From Mesorhizobium sp. WSM4904 (GTDB taxonomy: Bacteria; Pseudomonadota; Alphaproteobacteria; Rhizobiales; Rhizobiaceae): a stretch of DNA of 64,000 nt. Positions within the stretch are counted from its first letter, which is position 1, and each line of letters opens with the position of its first letter. A program made the position numbers and the translations under genes. Below are positions 39,074-46,810 of this stretch, piece after piece. A model generated the notes under the pieces. The model did not search any database and had not been told where the DNA came from. It saw only the letters and a list, made by a program, of their open reading frames with translations. The stretch spans positions 3,791,001-3,855,000 of the forward strand of contig NZ_CP121354.1 in NCBI RefSeq assembly GCF_029674545.1, written 5' to 3'.

Positions 39074-39928
39074 ATGGCCGGCACGTCCAACATCGTCATG
39101 GACGCGGTGCGTGCCGCCGACCATGACCGCTATCTGTCGGCACTCTATGCGCCGGCCAACAAGCGCGACGCTTTGCTTGCGCTCTATGCCTTCAATGCCG
39201 AGATCGCCGGCGTGCGCGACCGCATCCATGAGCCGCTGCCGGGCGAGGTCAGGCTGCAGTGGTGGCGCGATGTCATCTTGGCCGAGGGCGAGGCGGAGAC
39301 CGGCCATCCGACCGCCGATGTGTTGAGGGCGGCGATTACCGCCCATCACCTGCCGAAGGCCGCTTTCGAGAACATGCTCGAAGCGCGCGTCTTCGATCTC
39401 TACGATGATCCGATGCCATCGCGGACCGACCTCGAGGGTTATTGCGGCGAGACGGCCGCGGCGCTCATCCAACTTGCGGCAATGGTGCTCGATGCGACTG
39501 CTGCGCCAGGCTTTGCCGAATTGGCGGGCAGGGCCGGCTGCGCGCAGGCGATCACCGGTCTGCTGCTCCTGTTGGCGCTGCACCGTCGACGGGGCCAATG
39601 CTACGTGCCCGCAGACATCCTGGCGGCCGCTGGCACGACGCCGGAAGAGTTCGTCAAGGGCGATGGCGGGGCCGGCGCTGAGCGAGCAGTAGCAGCGACG
39701 ATTGCGCTGGCGCGAGAACATCTCGGTGCTTTCGAGAAGGGCGCATCGGCTCTCCCCGCGTCACTGCGCCCGGCCTTTCTGCCGCTCGCCCTGACGCGCG
39801 CCTATCTCGACAAGATGGAAAAGGGAGCGCCGTCGCCGTTGAAGGGCGCTGCGGCGCTCTCAGCATTGCGCCGGCACTGGCTGCTCTTGCGTCATGCGAC
39901 CCGGGGCCTGGGCACCCCTTTTACGTAA
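39074..39928 (+). CDS. Squalene/phytoene synthase family protein (NDUFAF6-like)
   Basis: 284 residues. Family blocks: RYLSALYAPANKRDALLALYAFNAEIA, RLQWWRD, YCGETAAALIQLA and the C-terminal LRRHWLLLRHATRG. The first Asp-rich region is weak (AEIAGVRDRI) and I see no clear second DxxxD motif, so true head-to-head prenyl synthase activity is doubtful. Mitochondrial NDUFAF6, a degenerate member, helps assemble complex I; the neighbouring Mth938-like gene corresponds to NDUFAF3. The pairing suggests a shared respiratory-assembly role, which is inference. Confidence 0.85.
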   Translation: MAGTSNIVMDAVRAADHDRYLSALYAPANKRDALLALYAFNAEIAGVRDRIHEPLPGEVRLQWWRDVILAEGEAETGHPTADVLRAAITAHHLPKAAFENMLEARVFDLYDDPMPSRTDLEGYCGETAAALIQLAAMVLDATAAPGFAELAGRAGCAQAITGLLLLLALHRRRGQCYVPADILAAAGTTPEEFVKGDGGAGAERAVAATIALAREHLGAFEKGASALPASLRPAFLPLALTRAYLDKMEKGAPSPLKGAAALSALRRHWLLLRHATRGLGTPFT

Positions 39929-40005
39929 ACGTCAATCGTGCTAGGTGTTCTGCCGGCTGGACTCGCCGCCGAAGAAGAGCGAGCCGCCGGAGGAGACGCC
40001 TTCAC

Positions 40006-40431
40006 ATGAGCCTGCCTGTCCTGGTCATCCTTGTGGTGGTCGGCATCGCGCTGTCGGTCGCGGCCGTGCACTTTACCGGCGGCACAATTACCGCCACCCT
40101 CGCCACTGCTGATCAGGCGCTCGCGCGTTTCGCCGACGATTTTCCAGACGAGAAGCCTGGCACGGTCAGGTTGACCGCGGACAGGCATGCCGCGTTTCTC
40201 GATCTTGGCCCGCAACGCTGTGGCATCGTCCAGAGTATCGGCGACTGCTTCCTGACCCGCATCGTCACACCGCAGGACATTCTGGCGTTCACAAGGGAAG
40301 GGAATTTGGTGTCGCTAAGGTTGAATGACTTCACCTGGAAAGGCGGCAAGTTTGCCTTCGCCAACGAAGCTGACGCGCGGGCGGTGGCAGCGGCGCTGCA
40401 GAACCATGATCAGATCCGAAAGGCTGCGTGA
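40006..40431 (+). CDS. Membrane-anchored hypothetical protein
   Basis: 141 residues. One N-terminal helix (LPVLVILVVVGIALSVAAVHF) is followed by a ~115-residue soluble domain with two cysteines (RCGIVQSIGDCFLTR) and a Lys/Phe-rich middle (LNDFTWKGGKFAF). No family recognised. The stop overlaps the ATG of the sterol-desaturase-like gene (TGATG), so the two are translationally coupled and may work together. Confidence 0.7.
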   Translation: MSLPVLVILVVVGIALSVAAVHFTGGTITATLATADQALARFADDFPDEKPGTVRLTADRHAAFLDLGPQRCGIVQSIGDCFLTRIVTPQDILAFTREGNLVSLRLNDFTWKGGKFAFANEADARAVAAALQNHDQIRKAA

Positions 40432-41381
40432 TGGACGACTACAACTTCCCGCAGGTCACGCAGCTTGCCATCCCGTTCTTCGTCACGGCGATCCTGATCG
40501 AGCTCTGGCTGGTGCGCACGGGCCGCGCCAAGGGATCGTTCGAGACGCGCGACACGCTGACCAGCCTGATGATGGGAACCGGCAATGTCGTTGCCGGGCT
40601 GCTGCTCGGTGTCGTGTCCTACTGGGCGCTGCTATGGCTCTGGCAGTTCCGCTTCTTCAATCTCGGCCTGTCGATCTGGGTGTTTGTCGCCGCCTTCCTG
40701 CTCGATGATCTGCGCTACTACGTCTATCACCGCGTCGCGCACCGGGTACGCTGGGTCTGGGCCGAACACGTCAACCATCATTCCAGCCAGCACTACAATC
40801 TCTCGACGGCGCTCAGGCAGAGCTGGACCGGCCTCTTTACCTTCACCTTCGTCCTGCAGGCGCCGCTGGTGCTGCTCGGCTTCCATCCGGCGGTGATCGC
40901 CTTCGTCTTCGGCTTCAACCTGGTCTGGCAGTTCTGGATCCACACCGAAACGATCGGCAAGATGTGGGGCTGGTTCGAGTTCATCTTCAACACGCCCTCC
41001 CACCACCGCGTCCACCACGCCACCAACCCGCGCTATCTCGACGCCAATTTCGCCGGCACGCTGATCATCTGGGATCGCATGTTCGGTACTTTCGTCGAGG
41101 AGCTGGAGGAGGACCAGCCGCGCTACGGCATCGTCAAGAACATCGGCACCTTCAACCCGCTGAAGGTCGCCTTCCACGAGTGGATCGGCATGTTCAAGGA
41201 TGCGGCTATGCCGGGACTGACGCTCAGCCAGCGCCTCAACTATCTCATCCAGCCACCCGGCTGGAGCCATGACGGTTCGCGCGACACATCGGAAACGCTG
41301 AAGGCGGCCTATGTGCGGAGAAATCCGGGTTCGGCGGGGAAGCCGGGATTGCCGGAGGCGAGCGCCGAGCCGGCTGAGTAG
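40431..41381 (+). CDS. Sterol desaturase / fatty acid hydroxylase family protein
   Basis: 316 residues with four to five membrane helices. The eight-histidine di-iron signature is present: YHRVAHRVRWVWAEHVNHHS (HxxxH...HxxHH) and SHHRVHHATN later. Family members hydroxylate or desaturate lipids using O2; bacterial substrates are mostly unknown (fatty acids, hopanoids, ornithine lipids). A GTG at 40428 directly precedes this ATG as an alternative start. Coupled to the upstream membrane protein. Confidence 0.9.
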   Translation: MDDYNFPQVTQLAIPFFVTAILIELWLVRTGRAKGSFETRDTLTSLMMGTGNVVAGLLLGVVSYWALLWLWQFRFFNLGLSIWVFVAAFLLDDLRYYVYHRVAHRVRWVWAEHVNHHSSQHYNLSTALRQSWTGLFTFTFVLQAPLVLLGFHPAVIAFVFGFNLVWQFWIHTETIGKMWGWFEFIFNTPSHHRVHHATNPRYLDANFAGTLIIWDRMFGTFVEELEEDQPRYGIVKNIGTFNPLKVAFHEWIGMFKDAAMPGLTLSQRLNYLIQPPGWSHDGSRDTSETLKAAYVRRNPGSAGKPGLPEASAEPAE

Positions 41382-41389
41382 CTATTCTG

Positions 41390-41713
41390 TTAAGACGGCT
41401 CGCCGCCTCGCATCAAAGCTTCGTAGTCGCGCCCGCCATAGAAAACATTGACGATGCGCACGATACTGCTTTCGATGACATAGGTGATGACGGCGGAATG
41501 TTCGAACGGGACCATTCTCAGTCCCGGAACGATATAATCGAGCGAACGTCCGCCATGAGGAGCATTGCCGATACGTTGACAGCGGTCTTCGATACGCAGG
41601 ACAAATTTCAGCGCGAGATCAGGATTCCCGCTGGCCTCGGCGATATGCCGGAAAATATCAGTAAGATTATTGTTGGCGCTTTCACGATACTCAACCTCAA
41701 GCCGCCGAATCAT
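41390..41713 (-). CDS. parE: ParE/RelE-family toxin
   Basis: 107 residues. The pattern RLEVEYRESANNNLTDIFRHIAE, LRIEDRCQRIGNAPHGGRSLD, PGLRMVPFEHSAVITYVIE and VRIVNVFYGGRDYEALM is that of ParE toxins, which poison DNA gyrase. The gene follows parD with a 17-bp overlap and is convergent with the desaturase-like gene. The ParE rather than RelE call rests on the partner being a ParD-type antitoxin. Confidence 0.9.
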   Translation of the reverse strand: MIRRLEVEYRESANNNLTDIFRHIAEASGNPDLALKFVLRIEDRCQRIGNAPHGGRSLDYIVPGLRMVPFEHSAVITYVIESSIVRIVNVFYGGRDYEALMRGGEPS

Positions 41714-41987
41714 CGTTACGGCCTGAATATTGAGCGGCGTATCTTTCCAATCGGGCGCGAACCTCTTCCCCGGAAAGGTTTGGCCTCTTGTCCTCGAGCG
41801 AAGCCTTCACTCGCGCTCGGATCGAGGCGATGCGTTCGGCATGCTCTTCCTCTTCGCGCTGGAAGGCGCGCAGCGCTGCGCGGATGACTTCGCTCGCCGA
41901 TCCGAAGGAGCCGTCCTCGACCTTTTCGCGGATCATGCGCGCCATGGCTGGCGTGACGGTGACGGACAGTTTCTCGGCGGACTCCAT
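41697..41987 (-). CDS. parD: ParD-family antitoxin
   Basis: 96 residues. The N-terminal ribbon-helix-helix (KLSVTVTPAMARMIREKVEDGSFGSASEVIRAAL) binds DNA; the C-terminal helices (ERIASIRARVKASLEDKRPNLSGEEV) wrap the toxin. ParD proteins neutralise ParE and repress their own promoter. A perfect palindrome 20 bp upstream of the start is a likely operator. Confidence 0.92.
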   Translation of the reverse strand: MESAEKLSVTVTPAMARMIREKVEDGSFGSASEVIRAALRAFQREEEEHAERIASIRARVKASLEDKRPNLSGEEVRARLERYAAQYSGRNDDSAA

Positions 41988-42006
41988 AGCATCGCTCCAT
42001 GCATAC

Positions 42007-42025
42007 AGTAGGATGATATCCTACT
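42007..42025. promoter_or_regulatory. Perfect palindrome upstream of parDE, candidate operator
   Basis: AGTAGGAT-GAT-ATCCTACT: two perfect 8-bp arms separated by 3 bp, ending 20 bp before the parD start. ParD-type repressors autoregulate through such sites. Confidence 0.65.
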
Positions 42026-42056
42026 TTATATGGGTCGTCCAATCGGAATCGAAAGC

Positions 42057-43466
42057 TTATTCCGCTGCCTGTGCCTGAACCGGCAGCCCCAGCCACTGCC
42101 TGCAATCGGCAAGCGCGCGCGCCGTAATCGTTCTGCGCTTGGCGACGGTTTTGTCCTTACCGCGCAGGCGCTTGCCCTCGGACTTTGGCGCCTCGACCGG
42201 CGGGAACAGGCCGAAATTGATGTTCATCGGCTGGAAGGAGCGTTTGCCGGGTTCATCATCCGAGACGATGTGGCCGCCGGTGATGTGATTGAGCAGCGCG
42301 CCGAAGGCCGTGGTCGGCGGCGGCAGCGAGGGCGCCTGGCCGAGCCGGTCTGCGGCGGCGAAGCGGCCGGCGAGCAGGCCGATCGCGGCGCTTTCGACAT
42401 AGCCTTCGCAGCCGGTGATCTGGCCGGCGAAGCGCAGGCCCGGCCGCGATTTCAGCTGCAGCGACGGATCGAGCAGCGTCGGCGAGTTGATGTAGGTGTT
42501 GCGGTGCAGGCCGCCGAGACGGGCGAACTCGGCATTCTCGAGCCCGGGAATGGTGCGGAAGATGCGCACCTGCTCGGCATGCCTTAGCTTGGTCTGGAAA
42601 CCGACCATGTTGTAGAGCGTGCCCAGCGCATTGTCCTGGCGAAGCTGCACCACTGCATAGGCCTTGACCGACGGATTGTGGACGTTGGTCAGGCCCATCG
42701 GCTTCATCGGCCCGTAGCGCAGCGTCTCGACGCCGCGTTCGGCCATCACTTCGATCGGCAGGCAGCCGTCGAAATAGGGCGTGCCTTCCCACTGCTTGAA
42801 CTCGGTTTTTTGTCCTTCCAGCAGCGCCGCCACGAAGGCGAGATATTGCTCTTTGTCCATCGGGCAGTTGATGTAGTCCTTGCCGGTGCCGCCGGGGCCG
42901 ACCTTGTCGTAGCGCGACTGGTACCAGCAGACATTCATATCGATCGTGTCGAAATGCACGATCGGCGCGATGGCGTCGAAGAAGGCGAGCGCATCGGCGC
43001 CGGTGGCGTCAGCGATCGACTGTGCCAGCGAGGGCGCGGTCAGCGGACCGGTGGCGATGATCGCCTGTTCCCAGTCCTCCGGCGGCAGTCCAGGCACTTC
43101 CTCGCGCTGGATAGTGATCAGCGGATGCGCCTTGATCTTCGCTGTGACCGCGTCGGAAAAGCCGTCGCGGTCGACGGCAAGCGCGCCGCCGGCCGGGACC
43201 TGGTGCGCGTCGCCGGCGCTCATGATCAGCGAGCCGGCAAGCCGCATCTCGGCATGCAACAGGCCGACCGCATTGGTCTCGGCATCGTCGGAGCGGAAGG
43301 AATTGGAGCAGACGAGTTCGGCGAGCCCCTCGGTCTTGTGCGCGTCGGTGCCGCGCACCGGGCGCATTTCATGCAGCACGACCGGCACACCGGCTTGCGC
43401 GATCTGCCATGCGGCTTCGGAGCCGGCGAGGCCGCCGCCGATGACGTGAACGGGATTTTTGCTCAT
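42057..43466 (-). CDS. trmFO: tRNA (uracil-54-C5)-methyltransferase, folate-dependent
   Basis: 469 residues from the ATG at 43466. FAD-binding motif [14 protein letters not shown] (residues 8-21), then the family blocks [20 protein letters not shown] with the catalytic Cys, and [16 protein letters not shown] near 365-380. It makes ribothymidine at position 54 of tRNAs using methylene-THF and FADH2. The Lys-rich C-terminus ([15 protein letters not shown]) is normal for the family. Upstream lies the palindromic repeat at 43554. Confidence 0.95.
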   Translation of the reverse strand: MSKNPVHVIGGGLAGSEAAWQIAQAGVPVVLHEMRPVRGTDAHKTEGLAELVCSNSFRSDDAETNAVGLLHAEMRLAGSLIMSAGDAHQVPAGGALAVDRDGFSDAVTAKIKAHPLITIQREEVPGLPPEDWEQAIIATGPLTAPSLAQSIADATGADALAFFDAIAPIVHFDTIDMNVCWYQSRYDKVGPGGTGKDYINCPMDKEQYLAFVAALLEGQKTEFKQWEGTPYFDGCLPIEVMAERGVETLRYGPMKPMGLTNVHNPSVKAYAVVQLRQDNALGTLYNMVGFQTKLRHAEQVRIFRTIPGLENAEFARLGGLHRNTYINSPTLLDPSLQLKSRPGLRFAGQITGCEGYVESAAIGLLAGRFAAADRLGQAPSLPPPTTAFGALLNHITGGHIVSDDEPGKRSFQPMNINFGLFPPVEAPKSEGKRLRGKDKTVAKRRTITARALADCRQWLGLPVQAQAAE

Positions 43467-43553
43467 GAGCGCCGAAATAATCGCTCGACGCGGCGAATGC
43501 AATTGCCGGCTTCACAAGCCGATGCGGCAAGCCTGCCCTAGCCATTTATTTTA

Positions 43554-43601
43554 CGCAATTCCGGACGGAAAACCGCTGCGCACTTTTCCTGGAATTGCTC
43601 T
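43554..43601. repeat. Rhizobial palindromic repeat
   Basis: GCAATTCC ... GGAATTGC arms with inner GGAAAACC/CACTTTTCC, a variant of the units at 49961 and 63338. It lies between the trmFO promoter region and the 3' end of the downstream small-RNA unit. Confidence 0.7.
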
Positions 43602-43605
43602 GAAA

Positions 43606-43730
43606 ACAACAACACCCGCCGGGGGAGGAGGTCCGGCGGGTGTCGTTTTGGGGGTCGATCCTCGGGAGGAGGTGAAGATCGACCGTATTCGTCATCGCCG
43701 GGGAGGAGGTCGGCTTTGACGAAATTCCTT
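43606..43730 (-). ncRNA. Anti-Shine-Dalgarno sRNA, unit 2 (alpha-r14/cuckoo-like)
   Basis: Transcribed right to left. It starts with AAGGAATTTCG (43730-43720), as does unit 1. Three hairpins follow with loops at 43710-43701, 43673-43664 and 43632-43623; each loop reads ACCTCCTCCC on the minus strand. The last stem (ACACCCGCCGG/CCGGCGGGTGT) is GC-rich and followed by TTGTTGTTTTC, terminator-like. CCUCCUCCC loops define the alpha-r14 (NfeR1/Smr14) and cuckoo (CcsR) sRNAs, which can pair with ribosome-binding sites. Confidence 0.8.
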
Positions 43731-43757
43731 TCGCCTTTTTAGAAGGGCGAAACCTTC

Positions 43758-43845
43758 GAAGACGAACTACGTTCGCTTGGAAGACGAACTTCGTTCGCTT
43801 GGAAGACGAACTTCGTTCGCGTGGAAGACGAACTACGTTCGCTTC
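43758..43845. repeat. Four tandem 22-bp repeats between the two sRNA units
   Basis: Units start at 43758, 43780, 43802 and 43824; each carries GAAGACGAAC then a CGAAC-N3-GTTCG mini-palindrome, with only the N3 (TAC or TTC) and last bases varying. There are no spacers, so this is not CRISPR. It separates the two sRNA units on the minus strand. Confidence 0.85.
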
Positions 43846-43847
43846 TG

Positions 43848-43971
43848 GAACAACGCCCGCCGGGGGAGGAGGTCCGGCGGGCGCCGTTTCGGTGGTCAAC
43901 CTTTGGGAGGAGGTAAAGGTTGACCGTATCCGTCAGGGTCGGGGAGGAGGTCGACCCTGGCGAAATTCCTT
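43848..43971 (-). ncRNA. Anti-Shine-Dalgarno sRNA, unit 1 (alpha-r14/cuckoo-like)
   Basis: Begins with AAGGAATTTCG two bases after the stop codon of the upstream DUF1127 gene. Three perfect hairpins have stems CAGGGTCG/CGACCCTG (43934-43959), an 11-bp stem (43894-43925) and a 10-bp stem (43854-43883). All three loops are the same 10 nt, ACCTCCTCCC on the minus strand. TTGTT follows the last stem. Position after a DUF1127 gene matches the CcaF1-CcsR arrangement in Rhodobacter. Confidence 0.85.
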
Positions 43972-43972
43972 A

Positions 43973-44113
43973 TCAAACCGCCTTGCGGGCGATCATCTTG
44001 ATCTCGTCGCGAACGATGCCGAGATCATGGAGCTGGCGGTTCGAAAGCCGACCCAGCTCGGAAACCGTCTCGCGATAAACGCGCCAGTTACGGTAGCTAC
44101 GGATCAGGTTCAT
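43973..44113 (-). CDS. DUF1127 small protein, second copy
   Basis: 46 residues read by hand: MNLIRSYRNWRVYRETVSEL, then GRLSNRQLHDLGIVRDEIKM and IARKAV. DUF1127 proteins are short, Arg-rich and carry a conserved (L/I)SxRxLxDIGL-type core, here LSNRQLHDLGI. Some have been shown to act in RNA turnover or phosphate/stress physiology in alphaproteobacteria. It is 65% or more identical to the copy just upstream and ends two bases before sRNA unit 1. Confidence 0.9.
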   Translation of the reverse strand: MNLIRSYRNWRVYRETVSELGRLSNRQLHDLGIVRDEIKMIARKAV

Positions 44114-44135
44114 TGTCTTAGTCTTTCAAAACTGG

Positions 44136-44157
44136 TTCGGACCATTCGCGGTCCGAA
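44136..44157 (-). other. Hairpin between the two DUF1127 genes
   Basis: Perfect 8-bp stem TTCGGACC/GGTCCGAA with a 6-nt loop in the 49-bp spacer. There is no clean T-run, so an RNA-processing or partial-termination role is possible. Confidence 0.5.
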
Positions 44158-44162
44158 GCGGA

Positions 44163-44303
44163 TTAGACCGCCTTGCGGGCGACGTAGTGGATGTCGCTGC
44201 GGCTGATGCCGAGGTCGGTCAGTTCACGGTTCGACAGGCGGCTCAGCTCGGAAACGGTTTCCCGGTAGCGGCGCCAGTTGCGGTAGTTGCGGATCAGGTT
44301 CAT
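44163..44303 (-). CDS. DUF1127 small protein, first copy
   Basis: 46 residues starting at ATG 44303: MNLIRNYRNWRRYRETVSEL, then SRLSNRELTDLGISRSDIHY and VARKAV. A longer in-frame start at 44372 adds residues without similarity to the second copy, so the short form is preferred. Highly basic N-terminal half, predicted two short helices. Forms a tandem pair with the gene at 43973 and is probably the first gene of the sRNA transcript. Confidence 0.9.
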   Translation of the reverse strand: MNLIRNYRNWRRYRETVSELSRLSNRELTDLGISRSDIHYVARKAV

Positions 44304-44536
44304 GGTAGTTCTCGTTTCGTCTTTAGTTCGGATCATTCCGTTTGTGTACGAACGGAAAATAGGTGGGATCATATCGGTTTAAAAGTGCCATTGGCGCATG
44401 GCAGCAATGCAAATTGTGCAATGCAACATTAACGGCCATTCACGCTTGCGACACAAAGAAGGCCGAATCGGAAAATGCCGCTGCGTCAGCGGTTTGGCTG
44501 TTCCGGCTAAGAGAATGACCAAGCTTGGGGGAACGC

Positions 44537-45652
44537 ATGGCGAGCTATGCGACAAAGGTGAGGGTCGATATCGCCCGCTGGCGGGAAGCGGGCCTGATCG
44601 ATGCGGCGACCGCCGAGGCCTTGGCGCGCGACGTAACCGCCAACGAACGAGCGTCGCTGAGCTTCGGCTCGATCCTGGCGATAATGGCGGCGCTGCTGTT
44701 CGGCGCGGCGATCCTGATCTTCGTCGCGGCCAACTGGGAAGCCATTCCGCGGCTGGCGCGGGTGGCGGCGCTGTTTGCGGTCATCCTCGGCGGCTATGTC
44801 GGCGGCGCCGTTCTGAAGACACGCGACCATGCGGCGATCGCCGAGGCGCTATGGATCGTCGCCGCCGCGGCCTTTGGCGGGTCGATCGCGCTGATCGGCC
44901 AGATGTACCATTTGTCTGGCGACGAGGCTTCGGCGTTGCTGACATGGTGCGCCGGCACGGCGCTGGCGGCGGTCGCCCTGCGCTCCAGCCCGCTCACGGT
45001 GGCCGCGGTCGGGATCGCCGATGGATGGCTGTTCTTCAAGGGGTTCGGCTATTACTGGCACGCCGGGTTTCCGCATTTCTTCGTCGCCATGGCGATCGTT
45101 CTGTTCGCCATCTCGTTCTGGACGCGCAGCCTGGCGGCGCGTCATTGCATCATCCTTTCGCTGATCTTCTATCTTGTCCTTCTGGCCCTGGATCACAACA
45201 CGCCGCGGGTCGCCATCCCGGTGGTCGCAGGTTCAGCGGCGCTGTTTGCCGCCGGCGTCTTTGCCGCCGGACCAGTCGACAGGATCCTGCAGCTCGGCGG
45301 CCGCTTGCCGTTGCATGCGCTGCTCGGATTCCTGACGGGCCTTGCAATCATCCAATTCGAGCTCGCGGATGAAAGCACCTACAACAGCGGCTTTGCCGTT
45401 GCCTCGATTATCGCGTCGGCCGGCATCGTCGCGGCAATCATGCTTGCGGGGCGCGAGAGCCGCGGGCTGCGCTGGCTGGCCTATGCCGGCTTCGCTTTCG
45501 AGCTGGCCGTCATCTACAGCGTCACCCTGCAGTCGATGCTGGATACGGCCGGCTTCTTCCTTGCCGCGGCCGTGCTGCTCGGCATCCTGGCGCTGGTCAT
45601 CATCCGCATTGAAAAACGCATGAGGGCGTCCGCAGGAGGAGCAGCGGCATGA
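44537..45652 (+). CDS. DUF2157 integral membrane protein
   Basis: 371 residues; GGGGGA lies 5 bp before the ATG at 44537. An N-terminal soluble part (VRVDIARWREAGLIDAATAEAL) precedes about ten to eleven hydrophobic helices. The block SILAIMAALLFGAAILIFVAANWEAIPRLARV is the DUF2157 hallmark. Function unknown. It overlaps the GDYXXLXY gene by 4 bp; these two families are regularly found side by side. Confidence 0.88.
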   Translation: MASYATKVRVDIARWREAGLIDAATAEALARDVTANERASLSFGSILAIMAALLFGAAILIFVAANWEAIPRLARVAALFAVILGGYVGGAVLKTRDHAAIAEALWIVAAAAFGGSIALIGQMYHLSGDEASALLTWCAGTALAAVALRSSPLTVAAVGIADGWLFFKGFGYYWHAGFPHFFVAMAIVLFAISFWTRSLAARHCIILSLIFYLVLLALDHNTPRVAIPVVAGSAALFAAGVFAAGPVDRILQLGGRLPLHALLGFLTGLAIIQFELADESTYNSGFAVASIIASAGIVAAIMLAGRESRGLRWLAYAGFAFELAVIYSVTLQSMLDTAGFFLAAAVLLGILALVIIRIEKRMRASAGGAAA

Positions 45653-46230
45653 CCGGGAACAGACTGATCATCTCGGCGCTGGTGCTGGCGCTCGTCCAGA
45701 TCGGCTTCCTCAGCTGGATCATCGCCGGGCGCGCGGCGATCCTGCGCAACGGCAAGGAAGTTCTGCTCAAGGTCGAGCCCGTCGATCCGCGCGATCTCCT
45801 GCGCGGCGACTATATTTCGGTCAACAACAGCATATCGCGGATCCCGGTGAAGCTGATCGCCAACATCCCGCAAGGCAAGTTTTCCAGCGACGACACCTCG
45901 ATCGTGGTGCGGCTCAAAAAGGGCGCCGACGGCTACTGGCAGCCGACGGCGGCGTGGTTCGGCAAGGCGCCGGCATCGGCAGGCCCGGACGAGGCAAACA
46001 TTGCCGGCCATCTCGCCGAGGGCTGGGGCCTTCGTGATCCGGACGCGACGATCGCGCCTGAGTACGGGATCGACCGCTTCTATGTGCCGGAAGGCGAGGG
46101 CATGGCGATCCAAACAGACATGCGGGTGCGGCCATTCGGCATCAAGCTGGCGCTGGCGGCCGATGGGACGCCGCAGATCAAGGCGCTCATGGACGGCGAC
46201 AGGACGCTGTTCGAGGAGCCGCTTTATTAA
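45649..46230 (+). CDS. GDYXXLXY-domain membrane-anchored protein
   Basis: 193 residues. One N-terminal helix (LIISALVLALVQIGFLSWII) and then the name-giving block: VEPVDPRDLLRGDYISVNNS. The remainder is a periplasmic beta-rich domain. In other bacteria this domain is fused or adjacent to DUF2157 or DUF4401 membrane proteins, as here (4-bp overlap). Function unknown. Confidence 0.88.
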   Translation: MTGNRLIISALVLALVQIGFLSWIIAGRAAILRNGKEVLLKVEPVDPRDLLRGDYISVNNSISRIPVKLIANIPQGKFSSDDTSIVVRLKKGADGYWQPTAAWFGKAPASAGPDEANIAGHLAEGWGLRDPDATIAPEYGIDRFYVPEGEGMAIQTDMRVRPFGIKLALAADGTPQIKALMDGDRTLFEEPLY

Positions 46231-46316
46231 AGACCTGCGTGTGTTGAGTTGGCGCTGAGAATTCAGCGTGTGCATTGCCTGCGCCGGTCCTCCTCCGCCA
46301 GGGCTTCGGAGGTTTT

Positions 46317-46363
46317 GCTCTAACGAGCCTCAGGGTGGCTTGCCACGCGGAGCTCGTCAGAGC
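46317..46363. other. Long hairpin next to tRNA-Leu
   Basis: Arms GCTCTAACGAGC/GCTCGTCAGAGC (one mismatch) enclose a second stem, GTGGC/GCCAC. It begins 7 bp past the tRNA 3' end. It could mark the end of the tRNA transcript, though no T-run follows. Confidence 0.45.
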
Positions 46364-46369
46364 GAAGGG

Positions 46370-46454
46370 TGGTGCGGATGAAGGGACTCGAACCCCCACG
46401 CCTTTCGGCACTGGAACCTAAATCCAGGGCGTCTACCAATTCCGCCACATCCGC
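46370..46454 (-). tRNA. tRNA-Leu (TAG)
   Basis: 85-nt class II tRNA with acceptor GCGGATG/CATCCGC, anticodon loop TTTAGGT (anticodon TAG), long variable arm TGCCGAAAGGCG, T-arm GGGTTCGAGTCCC, discriminator A and encoded CCA. Confidence 0.95.
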
Positions 46455-46810
46455 GCATCCCGGCAATCCCATGTAGCCATCATTCTGTCAATGTCAGGGT
46501 CCAATGGGTCGGGTCCAATCACCGTCATTCGCTAATTGCGAAGATGGTTGAAAATTAGCCTAGCCTGTGACAAAAGGCGTGTCGAATGTGACGGGACGCG
46601 ACTATCCGCTTCTGCAGAATGTGAAAAGAAGTAGGAAAAACAAAGACTTCTTCACATTTTTGGAAGCATAGGTCAGGAGAGTTTGAGCCGCATTGGCGGT
46701 CAAATCACCAGGTTCCGTACCAAAAGCCATTTCCGGCAAGATTATACCGGCAGGCTGTGAACGGCTAAGGACCGTTTGGCAGCCTCATTGGTGAAAACAA
46801 AGGTTTTAGG
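46455..46810. other. 356-bp region between tRNA-Leu and tig
   Basis: No supported gene. It must contain the promoters of tRNA-Leu (minus) and tig (plus). The notable structure is the AU-rich hairpin at 46618-46661. Confidence 0.6.
46618..46661 (+). terminator. AU-rich terminator-like hairpin upstream of tig
   Basis: AATGTGAAAAGAAGT pairs with ACTTCTTCACATT (one bulge) across a 13-nt loop and runs into TTTTT. There is no plus-strand gene before it, so it may attenuate tig or end an unannotated small RNA. Confidence 0.45.

Noticed and set aside
43758..43845. Possible CRISPR array
   Set aside because: 22-bp units are directly abutting, with no spacers and no cas genes nearby.
43799..44206. 135-codon plus-strand frame over the DUF1127/sRNA locus
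   Set aside because: The minus strand holds two DUF1127 genes and perfect hairpins; the plus frame has no similarity to any family and crosses both.
46317..46363. Rho-independent terminator for tRNA-Leu
   Set aside because: A strong hairpin is present but no T-run follows on either strand, so it is listed as a hairpin only.
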